A DNA stretch of 37,569 bases from Corynebacterium tapiri (GCF_006334925.1 NZ_VDHJ01000015.1:1-37569), one strand, 5' to 3'; shown: positions 17,136 to 26,433, counted from the first letter of the stretch. Notes: generated by a model not told the origin, from the letters alone. A program made the numbers and translations.

Positions 17136-17954
17136 TTAGCCCTGGCAGGCAGGGCACCAAAACAGGTTGCGCGCCTCCAGCACGGTGGTGCGCACCTGCT
17201 CGCCGCAGACGAAACACGCCTCGCCGGCGCGACGGTAGACGTACACGTCTCCCCCGTGCTGCTGGCCGTGTCGTTCAACTTGCAGCGCCTGGTCCAGGTG
17301 CTCGTCGCGCACGGTGTCGATGCGTCCGCGCTCCACCCCGATGTGCATGAGGTAGACCAGGTCCTCCCAGATGGCGCGGAACTGTTCCTGGCTGAGTTGA
17401 TTGCCCGGAGTCTGCGGGTCAATTCCCTGCCGAAAGAGCACCTCAGCCCGGTAAACATTGCCCACGCCGGCGAACAGTTTTTGGTCCATGAGCAGGGCAG
17501 CCACGCGGCGACGCGAGCGGGTCAGTTTCTCGAATAATTGGATTGGAGGAGCGTCGAGAAGCAACGGATCCTCCCCGAGGCGAGCGGTGATGGAGCGGAA
17601 CTCGGCGGCATCGATGAGCCGGCAGAATTGGGGGCCGCGCAGGTTGGCGGCTTGGGTTTCGGCGGCATCAATGATGCGTAGCCGAATCTGGCCCCAAACA
17701 TCCTCGATGGGCTCGAAACGCAGCGAACCGATGAGCCCCAGGTGGATGTAGACGATGTTCTCTGGCCCGATCTTCTCGTCGAAGAAGAGGAACAAGTGTT
17801 TGCCTCGGGCTTCGGCGCGCAGGAGCTGGTGGCCACTCAGGTGGCGGGCCTCGGCCGAAAAACGTCCCTGCGGGCTGCTGACCTGCACGGGATCACCTGA
17901 AAATCGGTCGTTAAAGTCGCGTGCGAGGCGATGGATGACGTGGCCTTCGGGCAT
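17136..17954 (-). CDS. nei: Fpg/Nei-family DNA glycosylase/AP lyase
   Basis: A 272-residue base-excision repair enzyme for oxidised bases. The mature N-terminus PEGH gives the catalytic Pro1 and Glu2. The zinc-less H2TH region includes GVGNVYRAEVLF, and the C-terminal zinc finger has two Cys pairs (CFVCG and CPAC). The PEGH opening resembles the mycobacterial Nei1 group. I chose the ATG at 17954, because Pro must be the first residue after Met; a GTG two codons earlier would block catalysis. TAGAGT lies six bases upstream. trhO follows. Confidence 0.92.
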   Translation of the reverse strand: MPEGHVIHRLARDFNDRFSGDPVQVSSPQGRFSAEARHLSGHQLLRAEARGKHLFLFFDEKIGPENIVYIHLGLIGSLRFEPIEDVWGQIRLRIIDAAETQAANLRGPQFCRLIDAAEFRSITARLGEDPLLLDAPPIQLFEKLTRSRRRVAALLMDQKLFAGVGNVYRAEVLFRQGIDPQTPGNQLSQEQFRAIWEDLVYLMHIGVERGRIDTVRDEHLDQALQVERHGQQHGGDVYVYRRAGEACFVCGEQVRTTVLEARNLFWCPACQG

Positions 17955-18069
17955 GCTCACACTCTAGGTGACGCTGGCGCACACATTGTCGGATGACTCC
18001 GGTTTCGACGATGTACGTTGACGTGCTGTGTTGCGCTTGGAGGCAGATGTCGGTTTAGACTGAAAGTCC

Positions 18070-19566
18070 ATGACCAGCGCGATCGGATTCGACCGAGACA
18101 AGTACATCCAGCTGCAGTCGCAGCACATCAACGCCCGTCGTGAAGAAATCGGGGGCAAGCTCTACCTGGAAATGGGTGGCAAGCTCTTCGACGACCACCA
18201 TGCATCCCGCGTCCTGCCCGGCTTCACGCCTGATAACAAGATCGCGATGCTGGAGAACCTCAAGGATGAGCTCGAGATTCTCGTCTGTCTCAATGCTCGT
18301 GACCTGCAGCGCGGTAAGGTGCGCGCCGACCTGGGAATCACCTACGACGTGGACGTCCTGCGACTCATCGACGCCTTCCGCGATTCCGGGTTCCTCGTGG
18401 AAAACGTGGTGATGACCCACTTCGAGGAGTCCAACCACAAGGCCATCGAGTTCGCCGAGCGCCTGGAGAACCTGGGCCTAAAGGTCTCCCGCCACTTCAT
18501 CATCGAGGGGTACCCCTCCAACGTGGACAAGATCGTCTCCGACGAGGGCTTCGGCCGTAACGAGCGCGCCATCACCTCGCGAGACCTCGTCGTAGTCACC
18601 GCGCCCGGCCCGGGATCCGGCAAGCTGGCCACCTGCCTGAGCCAGGTCTACCAGGACAACCAGGCGGGCGTCGAGGCTGGCTACGCCAAGTTTGAGACCT
18701 TCCCGATCTGGAACCTGCCGCTGGAGCACCCGGTCAACCTGGCCTACGAGGCCGCCACGGTGGACCTCAACGACGCGAACATCATCGACCACTTCCACCT
18801 GAGCGCGCACGGCGAGTCTGCCGTGAACTACAACCGCGACGTGGATGCATTCCCGCTGCTCAAGGCTCTGCTGAACCGCGCGACCGGCAAGGAGCCCTAC
18901 CAGTCGCCGACGGATATGGGCGTGAACATGGCCGGTTACTGCATCACCGATGATAAGGTCTGCCGCGAGGCGAGCGTGCAGGAGATCATCCGCCGTTACT
19001 ACAAGGCCCGCGTGGACGAGCGCAAGGCCGCCACCGACAGTGAGACTCTCTCGCAGCGCGCGGCCGTGGTCATGGCCAAGGCCGGATGCTCGATCGAGGA
19101 CCGACGCGTGGTCGCCCCGGCGCTCGAGGTGGAAAACAACACCGACGGCCAGCCCGGCGCGGCTCTCGAGCTTCACGACGGCACCATCGTCACCGGCAAG
19201 ACCTCGGAGCTGCTCGGCTGCTCGGCAGCCGTCTTGCTCAACGCGCTCAAGCACCTGGCGGGCATCGACCACGATGTGCACCTGCTGTCTCCGGAGTCGA
19301 TCGAGCCGATCCAGACCCTCAAGACGCGCCACCTGGGCTCCCAGAACCCGCGCCTGCACACCGACGAGGTACTCATCGCGCTGTCGGTCTCGGCCTCGCA
19401 CTCGCAGGATGCCCGCAACGCGTTGGCTCAGCTGAAGAACCTCAGCGGCTGCGATGCTCACACCACCACCATCCTGGGATCGGTGGACGAGGGCATCTTC
19501 CGCAACCTGGGCGTTCTGGTGACCTCCGAGCCCAAGTACTGGAAGAAGCGCCTGTACCAGCGCTAA
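18070..19566 (+). CDS. DUF1846 domain-containing protein
   Basis: A 498-residue cytoplasmic protein covering the full DUF1846 family (opening [20 protein letters not shown]). It includes a glycine loop, [15 protein letters not shown], that recalls a P-loop but has one residue too few between the glycines, and an [25 protein letters not shown] central segment. The family has a known structure but no assigned reaction. The ATG at 18070 has TAGACT eight bases upstream, indicating a leaderless mRNA. The NAD(P)HX-repair gene follows after 21 bases, so the two may be linked. Confidence 0.9.
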   Translation: MTSAIGFDRDKYIQLQSQHINARREEIGGKLYLEMGGKLFDDHHASRVLPGFTPDNKIAMLENLKDELEILVCLNARDLQRGKVRADLGITYDVDVLRLIDAFRDSGFLVENVVMTHFEESNHKAIEFAERLENLGLKVSRHFIIEGYPSNVDKIVSDEGFGRNERAITSRDLVVVTAPGPGSGKLATCLSQVYQDNQAGVEAGYAKFETFPIWNLPLEHPVNLAYEAATVDLNDANIIDHFHLSAHGESAVNYNRDVDAFPLLKALLNRATGKEPYQSPTDMGVNMAGYCITDDKVCREASVQEIIRRYYKARVDERKAATDSETLSQRAAVVMAKAGCSIEDRRVVAPALEVENNTDGQPGAALELHDGTIVTGKTSELLGCSAAVLLNALKHLAGIDHDVHLLSPESIEPIQTLKTRHLGSQNPRLHTDEVLIALSVSASHSQDARNALAQLKNLSGCDAHTTTILGSVDEGIFRNLGVLVTSEPKYWKKRLYQR

Positions 19567-19587
19567 CTTTCGCTAGCCTGGGCGGGC

Positions 19588-21114
19588 ATGGCACTCAATG
19601 CTCTTGCGTATAGCTCCGCCCAGATCCGCGCCGCCGAAGCGCCACTGCTCGCCGCTCAAACAGAGGCGGACGAGCTCATGCGCTCGGCGGCGTTGGGCAT
19701 TTCTCTGGTAGCCCGCGACATGCTGCCGCATACCGGTTCGGTGCTGATCCTGGCCGGTCCCGGTGGAAATGGGGGAGACGGGTTGTACGCCGGGGCCGAA
19801 CTGGCCCGCCAGGGTTATCGCGTGGACGCGCTGCTCTATGCCGACCGAGCCCAAGAGCGCGCGGTGGCTGCCTTCACGGATGCGGGTGGGCAGGTCGTCG
19901 ACAAGCCAGCCAAGAACTACACCCTTATCATCGACGCCATCTTCGGCCTGGGTGGGCGCACGGACATTGAAGCACTCGATCTGCCCAGTGCTGCGGCCGT
20001 GCTCGCGGTCGATGTGCCTTCCGGGGTGGCCGCGGACACCGGCCGGGCGGGGGAGAACGCGCTGGTGGCGGATGTGACGGCAACGATTGGCGGCCTGCGC
20101 TATGCCCACGGACTGTATGCCGGGTGTGGTGATGTGGTGGTCATCGATGCCCACTCGGGTGGGCACAGTTTAAGTGCGCAATTGGCAGAAGACACTTCCG
20201 AACCCCGGGTGAGCATCGCGCACGCGCGGCGTCGCACGGAGTATTCCTTTGGTGATCATGCCTACGTAGTGGGGACTCAGCCCCCGCTGGTGAGCGAGCC
20301 CACACCGCAGGCAGATAAATACAGCGGGGGAGTGGTGGGCATCGCTGCGGGTTCCACGACCTATCCCGGCGCGGCCGTGCTGTGTGCCACGGGCGCTGTG
20401 CGCGCGACCTCCTCGATGGTGCGCTACGCCGGCCCGCAGGCCCGAGAGGTGGTCCGCGCACTACCAGAGGTGGTGGCTACCGAGTCCATCGATGCTGCGG
20501 GCAGAGTCCAGGCCTGGGTGTATGGGCCCGGGTCAGGAACGACCGAGCCCGCGGATCTGCGCGCGCTGCTGCGCACCGACCTTCCTGTTGTGATCGACGC
20601 GGACGGTTTGACCCTGCTGAGTGAGCACACGAGCCTGCGGGAGCTGGTGCGCTCGCGGAGGGCAGCGACGATCCTGACCCCGCACGCCGGGGAGTTCGCC
20701 CGCCTCGCCAGCGCATGCGGACTGCCGTCTGCGAAGGACAATCCACTGGACGCTGTGAGTCAGCTTGCCCGCGAGCTGGATTGCGCCGTGCTGCTCAAGG
20801 GCCGCGCTAGTGTGATCGCCACCCCGCGTAGCACGGTGGTGGTGGATGCGGGCTCGTCGTGGGCGGCTACGCCTGGCTCGGGGGATGTGCTTTCCGGGAT
20901 TCTGGGTGCGTTCATCGCTCTGCGGGTGGCGCATGCAGAGCTTGCTAACGTCCCCGCTTCCTGGACGTACGACGCCATCCCCGAGAGCGTGTGCGTCCAC
21001 GCGGTGGCGGCTTATCTTTCTGCCTGCACACCCTGGGGAGAGGCTCCCACCTCGGCCTCGCGCATAGCGGAGTCCGTGCCGGCGGCCATCGCCTATCTCT
21101 CCCGCCGCGACTAA
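19588..21114 (+). CDS. nnr: Bifunctional NAD(P)H-hydrate epimerase / ADP-dependent dehydratase
   Basis: A 508-residue fused enzyme that repairs hydrated NADH and NADPH. The N-terminal YjeF epimerase domain (about 1-210) contains LAGPGGNGGDGLYAG. The C-terminal ribokinase-like dehydratase (about 225-505) has DADGLTLL, LTPHAGEFARL and TPGSGDVLSG. TAGCCT lies eight bases before the ATG at 19588. The DUF1846 gene is 21 bases upstream, and copA begins 31 bases downstream behind its own operator. Confidence 0.93.
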   Translation: MALNALAYSSAQIRAAEAPLLAAQTEADELMRSAALGISLVARDMLPHTGSVLILAGPGGNGGDGLYAGAELARQGYRVDALLYADRAQERAVAAFTDAGGQVVDKPAKNYTLIIDAIFGLGGRTDIEALDLPSAAAVLAVDVPSGVAADTGRAGENALVADVTATIGGLRYAHGLYAGCGDVVVIDAHSGGHSLSAQLAEDTSEPRVSIAHARRRTEYSFGDHAYVVGTQPPLVSEPTPQADKYSGGVVGIAAGSTTYPGAAVLCATGAVRATSSMVRYAGPQAREVVRALPEVVATESIDAAGRVQAWVYGPGSGTTEPADLRALLRTDLPVVIDADGLTLLSEHTSLRELVRSRRAATILTPHAGEFARLASACGLPSAKDNPLDAVSQLARELDCAVLLKGRASVIATPRSTVVVDAGSSWAATPGSGDVLSGILGAFIALRVAHAELANVPASWTYDAIPESVCVHAVAAYLSACTPWGEAPTSASRIAESVPAAIAYLSRRD

Positions 21115-21117
21115 GCC

Positions 21118-21139
21118 ATACCCCCTGGGGGTATAGGAT
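21118..21139 (+). promoter_or_regulatory. CsoR-type operator overlapping the copA -10
   Basis: ATACCCCC and GGGGGTAT form a perfect 8-bp inverted repeat around a single T (21118-21134), the form of known CsoR boxes. The -10 hexamer TAGGAT (21134-21139) overlaps its right edge and ends six bases before the copA ATG. Repressor binding would block the promoter. copA-csoR would then be derepressed by Cu(I). Confidence 0.85.
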
Positions 21140-21145
21140 GGGGGC

Positions 21146-23356
21146 ATGAACAGCAGCGAAATACCCGCCGATCTCTCTCGCGTCGAGCTGGGAGTCACCG
21201 GCATGACCTGCACGTCGTGCTCTTCGCGGGTGCAGCGAAAGCTAAACAAGCTCGACGGGGTAGAAGCCAGCGTCAATTTCGCCACCGAGACGGCCTCGAT
21301 CGCTTACGACCCGACGCTCCTGGGAACGCAGGAGCTCATCGCCACCATTCGTGGCGCGGGTTATGACGCCGTGGATCTGCACCAATCCGCTCATGACACA
21401 GCCGACCCGCTGGAAGAGGCTCGCGCCGCGGAGGCAGAATCGCTGAAAACGCGTCTGCTTTTGTCGGCCGCGTTAACCGTTCCCATCGTGCTCATTAGCA
21501 TGGTCCATCCCTGGCATTTTCCCGGCTGGCAGTGGGTCGTCCTGGTGCTCACGCTTCCGGTGTTTATTTACGGCGGCGACCCCTTCCACCGAGCAGCGCT
21601 GACCAACCTGCGCCATGGCTCCTTCACCATGGACACCTTGGTCAGCCTGGGTACCACCGTGAGCATGTTGTGGTCACTGTGGATCACTATCAGCGGAAAC
21701 GTTCACCACGGTGTTTATTACGAATCCGCCGCGGTCGTGATCACCTTCCTTCTCCTCGGACGTTGGTGGGAAGCACGCGCCAAGGGTCGCTCCTCGGCCG
21801 CGCTGACGTCGCTCATGCACCTTGGCGCGAAGGAGGCCACGGTGCTCGTAAGCGGCGCGGAGCAAAAAGTTCCTACCTCCGAGCTCTCGGTTGGTGACCG
21901 GGTCATCGTGCGCCCAGGGGAAAAGGTCCCAGCTGATGGGGTGGTGCTCGAGGGCACCTCAGCCATCGACGCCTCGATGCTCACCGGGGAGTCCATCCCC
22001 GTGGAGGTGGATCCCGGCGCGCATGTCACCGGGGCGACGCTGAACGTTTCAGGTCGTTTGCTGGTACGCGTAACCCGGGTGGGGGAGGACTCCACCCTCG
22101 CTCACATCACCGCCCTGGTGACTGCCGCGCAGTCTCGCAAGGCGCCGATCCAGCGCGTGGCCGATCGGGTCTGCCAATACTTTGTGCCTGCCGTGCTGGT
22201 GATCGCCGCGCTCACCTTCCTGCTGCACTACACGCTCCTGGGCAACGGGGGAGAACTGGCCTTCACGGCCGCGGTGGCCGTACTGATCATTGCGTGCCCA
22301 TGTGCCCTGGGCCTAGCCACCCCGATGGCGCTGGTAGTGGGCACGGGACGAGGCGCGCAGTTGGGCATTCTGATCAAGGGCCCTGAGGTGCTGGAGTCCT
22401 CCCGGGGAATCGACACGATCGTCCTGGACAAGACCGGCACTCTGACCACCGGCCAGATGCACGTCACCGACGTGACCACCCGCGATTTACCAAACACAAC
22501 TCGGCGCGAACTCCTCGAGGCTGCCGCTGCGGTAGAGGGCTTCTCCGAGCACCCCATCGCCCGCGCCATCGCCCGCGACCTGGCCACAGATACCCCGCTT
22601 CCGCAGGTCACGGACTTCCAGTCCACTGCCGGGCGGGGAGTAGAGGCACACGTCGATAAGCATCGCGTTCGCCTGGCCCAAGCCCCTGCCGACCTCACCG
22701 AGCCCACGCTGGCGCAGGCCACCAGCACTGCTCTTTCCCGCGGGGCAACCCCCATCCTGTTGACATGGGACGACCAACCCGCGGCTGTGATCACCGTGGA
22801 GGACCAGGTCAAACCCTTGGCACCCACCGCAGTGGCACACCTGCGCCCGATGGGCCTGGAGCCCTGGTTGCTCACCGGTGACAACCCCAGTGCGGCAGCA
22901 GCGGTCGCACAGGCCGCAGGCATCGATCCCACGCACGTGCGTGCTCAGGTGCTGCCCGCCGACAAGGAGGCCCACGTTCGCGAGCTGCAGGCTCAAGGGC
23001 GCACCGTGGCCATGGTCGGCGATGGCATCAACGACGCCGCAGCGCTGGCCCGCGCGGATCTGGGCATGGCCATGGGCGCGGGCACGGATATTGCGATCGA
23101 GGCCTCGGACATCACTCTCATGTCCAGCGATCCCGCCGCGATCGTCGACGCCCTGCGCCTTTCGCGTCGCACCTTAAGCATCATCCGCGGCAACCTGTGG
23201 TGGGCCTTCGCCTACAACACAGCCCTCATCCCGGTCGCCGCGCTCGGGCTTCTCGACCCCATGCTCGCCGGCATCGCCATGGCCGGCTCTAGCGTCTTCG
23301 TCGTTGCCAACTCTCTGCGACTGCGCCGCTTTGCCCCCGAAGGAGAACTCCAATGA
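21146..23356 (+). CDS. copA: Copper-exporting P1B-type ATPase CopA
   Basis: A 736-residue inner-membrane pump that exports Cu(I). One N-terminal HMA domain has GMTCTSC (Cys22 and Cys25). Eight membrane segments surround the ion path, with CPC at 384-386. The cytoplasmic motor has TGES (280-283), phosphorylated Asp428 in DKTGT, SEHP and GDGIND. The HMA domain resembles the separate CopZ-like protein at 5695. The gene overlaps csoR by four bases (ATGA), so pump and repressor are co-translated. TAGGAT just upstream suggests a leaderless transcript. Confidence 0.95.
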   Translation: MNSSEIPADLSRVELGVTGMTCTSCSSRVQRKLNKLDGVEASVNFATETASIAYDPTLLGTQELIATIRGAGYDAVDLHQSAHDTADPLEEARAAEAESLKTRLLLSAALTVPIVLISMVHPWHFPGWQWVVLVLTLPVFIYGGDPFHRAALTNLRHGSFTMDTLVSLGTTVSMLWSLWITISGNVHHGVYYESAAVVITFLLLGRWWEARAKGRSSAALTSLMHLGAKEATVLVSGAEQKVPTSELSVGDRVIVRPGEKVPADGVVLEGTSAIDASMLTGESIPVEVDPGAHVTGATLNVSGRLLVRVTRVGEDSTLAHITALVTAAQSRKAPIQRVADRVCQYFVPAVLVIAALTFLLHYTLLGNGGELAFTAAVAVLIIACPCALGLATPMALVVGTGRGAQLGILIKGPEVLESSRGIDTIVLDKTGTLTTGQMHVTDVTTRDLPNTTRRELLEAAAAVEGFSEHPIARAIARDLATDTPLPQVTDFQSTAGRGVEAHVDKHRVRLAQAPADLTEPTLAQATSTALSRGATPILLTWDDQPAAVITVEDQVKPLAPTAVAHLRPMGLEPWLLTGDNPSAAAAVAQAAGIDPTHVRAQVLPADKEAHVRELQAQGRTVAMVGDGINDAAALARADLGMAMGAGTDIAIEASDITLMSSDPAAIVDALRLSRRTLSIIRGNLWWAFAYNTALIPVAALGLLDPMLAGIAMAGSSVFVVANSLRLRRFAPEGELQ

Positions 23357-23640
23357 CCCACCAGCACGGCTACATCCAGGACAAACAACGCTACCTCGCG
23401 CGCCTCAAGCGCATCCAGGGGCAGGTGGGTGGTCTGACCCGCATGATCGAGGAGGACCAGTACTGCATCGATGTGCTCACGCAGATCAGTGCGGTGAATT
23501 CAGCGCTGAAGAATGTGGGTTTATTGCTTCTCGACGATCACCTCCGCCACTGCGTCGCAGAAGCCGTCAAAAATTCCGACGAGGAAGCCGAGATCAAGTT
23601 CCAGGAAGTCTCCGAGGCCCTGGCGCGGTTTTCCCGGTAG
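23353..23640 (+). CDS. csoR: Copper-sensing repressor CsoR
   Basis: A 95-residue four-helix repressor. The Cu(I) ligands Cys38, His63 and Cys67 keep the same spacing as in mycobacterial CsoR (Cys36, His61, Cys65). The N-terminal basic helix contains RLKRIQGQVGGL. AAGGAG sits before the ATG within the end of copA. It should bind the palindrome at 21118-21134 and release it when copper binds. Its stop is immediately followed by the stop of the convergent winged-helix gene. Confidence 0.92.
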   Translation: MTHQHGYIQDKQRYLARLKRIQGQVGGLTRMIEEDQYCIDVLTQISAVNSALKNVGLLLLDDHLRHCVAEAVKNSDEEAEIKFQEVSEALARFSR

Positions 23641-24540
23641 CTAAACGTCACCCTCCCGGCCACACACCACCCCGTCTCGCACCACAAAGTCCCAGCTGAT
23701 CCCGTTTTTGGTCAGCACCCGAGGCCGCAACTCATCCGGGAGCGCGAAGGACTTATCGGCATAACCCAGCAGGTATTCGTCGAAGGCGGGGAGGTGATAC
23801 TCCTGCTCTAGTGCCTCCTTGAGCTCGCCGGCGGTGATGTCTTTTTGCCAGGCGGGCACGTACCAATCGTCGTCACGCTCTAACCCCGCCTGGTCCAGGG
23901 CCTGACGGCAATCGCGTTGGGTCTGCCCGCTCCACCACGCGAGGTCCTTAACCGAGACCGGGCCGTGGGAATGTGCGAAGCGGCGAGCCATCTCCACGAG
24001 GGGCTGCTCCGGCTCACGGTGGCTAACACCCAGGGTGTCTAGGTGAGCAAAGATTTCCGGTTCTACCTGGACGATGTCCCCCGCGCCCCCTAAAGCGCGC
24101 ACCAGGTGAGGGCCTCGGCCCTGTGCGGTATCGATTCCGGCATCTTCCCACAACGCATAGATCTTCTTCCGCTCTAAGGGCTGGTCATAAAGAGCCGCGT
24201 GCAATGCTGCGCGGGCAGTATCCACGTGGGCCGGATCAATCCCCATGCGGGTTCGACGCAACGCGGCGGCGCGCTCAACCCGGGGGTGGCCCAAGCGCAT
24301 GAGCCAGCGGGCGTCGTCGGCAGCGACTAAATGCAAGGTTCCGCGCTGCGGCCAACACCGCACCACGGCAGAGAAGTCCTCCTGGCCCCGCAGCTTGAGC
24401 GCGCGCTGCCCGGCGGCTGCGTTTTGCCCCTGAGTGCACAACATCCAGTGCACCGCATCGACCTGTAAGTCGGGCGCGGCGGCACTGGGGGAGAGGCGCT
24501 GGGCGATGAGCCGGCGGGCACGGAGTTCGGCAAGATCCAT
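23641..24540 (-). CDS. Winged-helix AlkZ/YcaQ-like protein (HTH_42 family)
   Basis: A 299-residue protein of the winged-helix family that includes the AlkZ and YcaQ DNA glycosylases, which unhook crosslinks and remove bulky alkyl lesions. The sequence CTQGQNAAAG (Gln37 and Gln39) resembles the QxQ catalytic motif of AlkZ. WWSGQTQRDCRQAL and the C-terminal LPAFDEYLLGY fit the family. The start ATG at 24540 is 20 bases after the ABC ATPase, so it appears to be the third gene of that operon. The enzymatic role is inferred; some members have no known activity. Confidence 0.75.
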   Translation of the reverse strand: MDLAELRARRLIAQRLSPSAAAPDLQVDAVHWMLCTQGQNAAAGQRALKLRGQEDFSAVVRCWPQRGTLHLVAADDARWLMRLGHPRVERAAALRRTRMGIDPAHVDTARAALHAALYDQPLERKKIYALWEDAGIDTAQGRGPHLVRALGGAGDIVQVEPEIFAHLDTLGVSHREPEQPLVEMARRFAHSHGPVSVKDLAWWSGQTQRDCRQALDQAGLERDDDWYVPAWQKDITAGELKEALEQEYHLPAFDEYLLGYADKSFALPDELRPRVLTKNGISWDFVVRDGVVCGREGDV

Positions 24541-24560
24541 GCCCGCCCATCGTAGGGGCT

Positions 24561-25262
24561 TTAGGCAGAGACCAGGTGAGAGTCTGACTGGCGCACCACG
24601 CCGTCGGACACCTCGGCGACGGTGTCGAACTCGCTGAGCAGCGTGCGGTCGTGGGTGACCACGGCGCAGGCCACGTTCATCTCGGTGACCAACTCACGCA
24701 GCAGGGCGATGACCGCGCGGGACGAGGCACCGTCGAGGGCGGAGGTCGGCTCGTCGGCCAGCAGCAACTCGGGCGAGCCCATCAGTGCGCGGGCCACGCC
24801 CACGCGCTGGCGCTGACCACCGGAGAGCTGGGAGATTCGGCGATCACCCATGTTGCCCAGTCCCACGCGCTCCAGCAGCTCGTCGGCGCGCCCGGCGCGC
24901 TCGCGCAACTTCTTGCCACGCAGGCCACGGATGTGGTCGGTCATAAGCAGCTGATCGCGCACCTTCAAAGAGCTGATCAGGCCGGGGTTCTGGAAGATGA
25001 TGCCGATGTGGTCACGACGAATGGCCGTGCGCTCCTTGTCGTCCTTGCCGTCGATGCGGTGGCCGGCGACGTCGACAAGCCCGGAGTTAGGAACCGTAAG
25101 GCCAGCGGAAACGGCGAGCAGCGTGGACTTGCCGGAGCCGGACTCGCCGACGATGGCGCCCATCTGGCCGGCCTGGACGGAGAACGAGGCGTTGTCGAGG
25201 GCGGTGACGGTGGAATCGCCATCGGGGTAGATAACGGTGGCGTCGGTAACTGTCAGAGACAT
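24561..25262 (-). CDS. hrtA: ABC exporter ATPase, HrtA-like
   Basis: A 233-residue MacB/LolD-type ATPase with Walker A GESGSGKST (about 39-47), signature LSGGQRQRV, Walker B LLLADEPTSALD and switch His in VVTHD. AAGGAG lies before the ATG. It is 18 bases after the permease gene. With the divergent NarL-type two-component pair, the arrangement matches corynebacterial hrtBA/chrSA, where HrtA powers export of excess haem. The haem role is inferred from context. Confidence 0.78.
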   Translation of the reverse strand: MSLTVTDATVIYPDGDSTVTALDNASFSVQAGQMGAIVGESGSGKSTLLAVSAGLTVPNSGLVDVAGHRIDGKDDKERTAIRRDHIGIIFQNPGLISSLKVRDQLLMTDHIRGLRGKKLRERAGRADELLERVGLGNMGDRRISQLSGGQRQRVGVARALMGSPELLLADEPTSALDGASSRAVIALLRELVTEMNVACAVVTHDRTLLSEFDTVAEVSDGVVRQSDSHLVSA

Positions 25263-25280
25263 GTGCTTGTTACTCCTTAA

Positions 25281-26321
25281 TTACGCTGCGTTGAGCGCGG
25301 TCAGCGGGTTGATCTTGGTCACGCGACGGGTGGAGATCAGGGCACCGAGGATGCCCAGGACAAACACCCCGAGGGCGGGTAGAAGGACGGTGGAGGCGTC
25401 GAGCTGGAAGGGCACACCCTTCTGAGCCAGCAGGCCCAGGCCGGCGCCGATGAGGGCACCCAGGCCGGCACCGACGGCCAGGATGACAGCGGCCTGGCCC
25501 AGAGCATCCTTGAACAGGTAACTCGGGGAGGCGCCGAGTGCGCGCAGAACGGCCAGGTCACGAGTGCGCTGGATGGTCCAGACGGTGAGGAAGCTGATGG
25601 TTACCAGAGCGCTGATGGCATAGAGGAAGACCTGGATGAGGGAGAGCGAACCCTGCTCGGACTTGTAGGCGGGCAGTGCGTTGAAGGTTTCCTTGACCGT
25701 CATCGCGTCAGTTCCGTCCACGGTCTTGGTTGCCGGATTGCCGTCGATCATGACGGCGGTGCCCACCATGCCCGGCTCAACGTGGGCGATCTTGGTCCAG
25801 GAGTCAGTGGAGGTCCAAATGACGGGGGAGTGGGAGTAGTACTCGTCCGAGGTGGTCGCGGAGACCTTCAGCGGAACCCCACCCAGGGAAACCTCAGTGC
25901 CCGTTTCAACGGGCAGGGACTCGGAGGCGATAACTCCCGTCTCGGGGATTTTTTCCTCGCTGCCCGGGATGGTCGTGCCAGCCGGCAGGCTCAAAACGGC
26001 AACCGAGCTGGTGCCGTCCTCGGTAGTCATCGAGGTCTGGCTAGAGCCGAAGGGAACGGCGCTGTCCACTCCCTCGGTAGCAGCCCAGGCATCAACCTGC
26101 TCGGAGGTGACGCGCGAGGACGTAAAGGAGTGCTCCCCGTTGTCGTTAACGAGGGCGAAGTAATCCGGGTTCAGGGCCTCAAGCGCCGACGTGTTCTGCT
26201 TACCCAGGCCCCCGGTAAGTCCGGAGAGCATAACGACGAGCAGGGTAATCAAGCCGACGACGGCGGCGACGAGGCTGAAGCGGCCGCGGGCGAAGGTGAT
26301 GTCACGTAGTGCTAAGAACAT
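25281..26321 (-). CDS. hrtB: ABC exporter permease, HrtB/FtsX-type
   Basis: A 346-residue MacB-type permease. A first helix (about 15-38) is followed by a large external domain (about 40-228) and three helices (about 229-250, 275-298 and 311-331). The FtsX core is visible in TRDLAVLRALGAS. The segment GLTGGLGKQNTSAL after helix 1 resembles HrtB as I remember it. I chose the ATG at 26321 (GAGGA upstream); a much longer frame upstream lacks similarity and runs over the divergent kinase gene. Haem extraction from the membrane is the likely function, by analogy. Confidence 0.78.
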   Translation of the reverse strand: MFLALRDITFARGRFSLVAAVVGLITLLVVMLSGLTGGLGKQNTSALEALNPDYFALVNDNGEHSFTSSRVTSEQVDAWAATEGVDSAVPFGSSQTSMTTEDGTSSVAVLSLPAGTTIPGSEEKIPETGVIASESLPVETGTEVSLGGVPLKVSATTSDEYYSHSPVIWTSTDSWTKIAHVEPGMVGTAVMIDGNPATKTVDGTDAMTVKETFNALPAYKSEQGSLSLIQVFLYAISALVTISFLTVWTIQRTRDLAVLRALGASPSYLFKDALGQAAVILAVGAGLGALIGAGLGLLAQKGVPFQLDASTVLLPALGVFVLGILGALISTRRVTKINPLTALNAA

Positions 26322-26380
26322 GGTTACTAGATTCCTCGGTTTCTGGGCTTCTCCCATCGCCTCAGCGGGTGAAACTGCGA

Positions 26381-26396
26381 TCAACCGATCGGTTGA
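26381..26396. promoter_or_regulatory. Perfect 16-bp palindrome in the hrtB/chrS divergent promoter
   Basis: TCAACCGATCGGTTGA is its own reverse complement. It lies 60 bases upstream of the permease start and 38 bases upstream of the kinase start, next to a TTGACT hexamer. Such symmetry suits a dimeric repressor (TetR-type operators often have AACCG/CGGTT arms) as well as the neighbouring response regulator. Confidence 0.65.
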
Positions 26397-26433
26397 CTGA
26401 TGCTCGACCGCATAGTGATTAGGCTGGGCACAC

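Noticed and set aside
16258..17139. 293-residue frame antisense to trhO
   Set aside because: It covers trhO, whose catalytic motif is intact; the frame has no motif.
18478..19461. 327-residue frame antisense to DUF1846
   Set aside because: Mirror frame rich in Arg, Val and Ala with no domain; the plus-strand gene is complete.
22228..22932. Frame antisense to copA
   Set aside because: copA motifs are complete on the plus strand; the antisense frame is Ser/Arg/Ala-rich without a domain.
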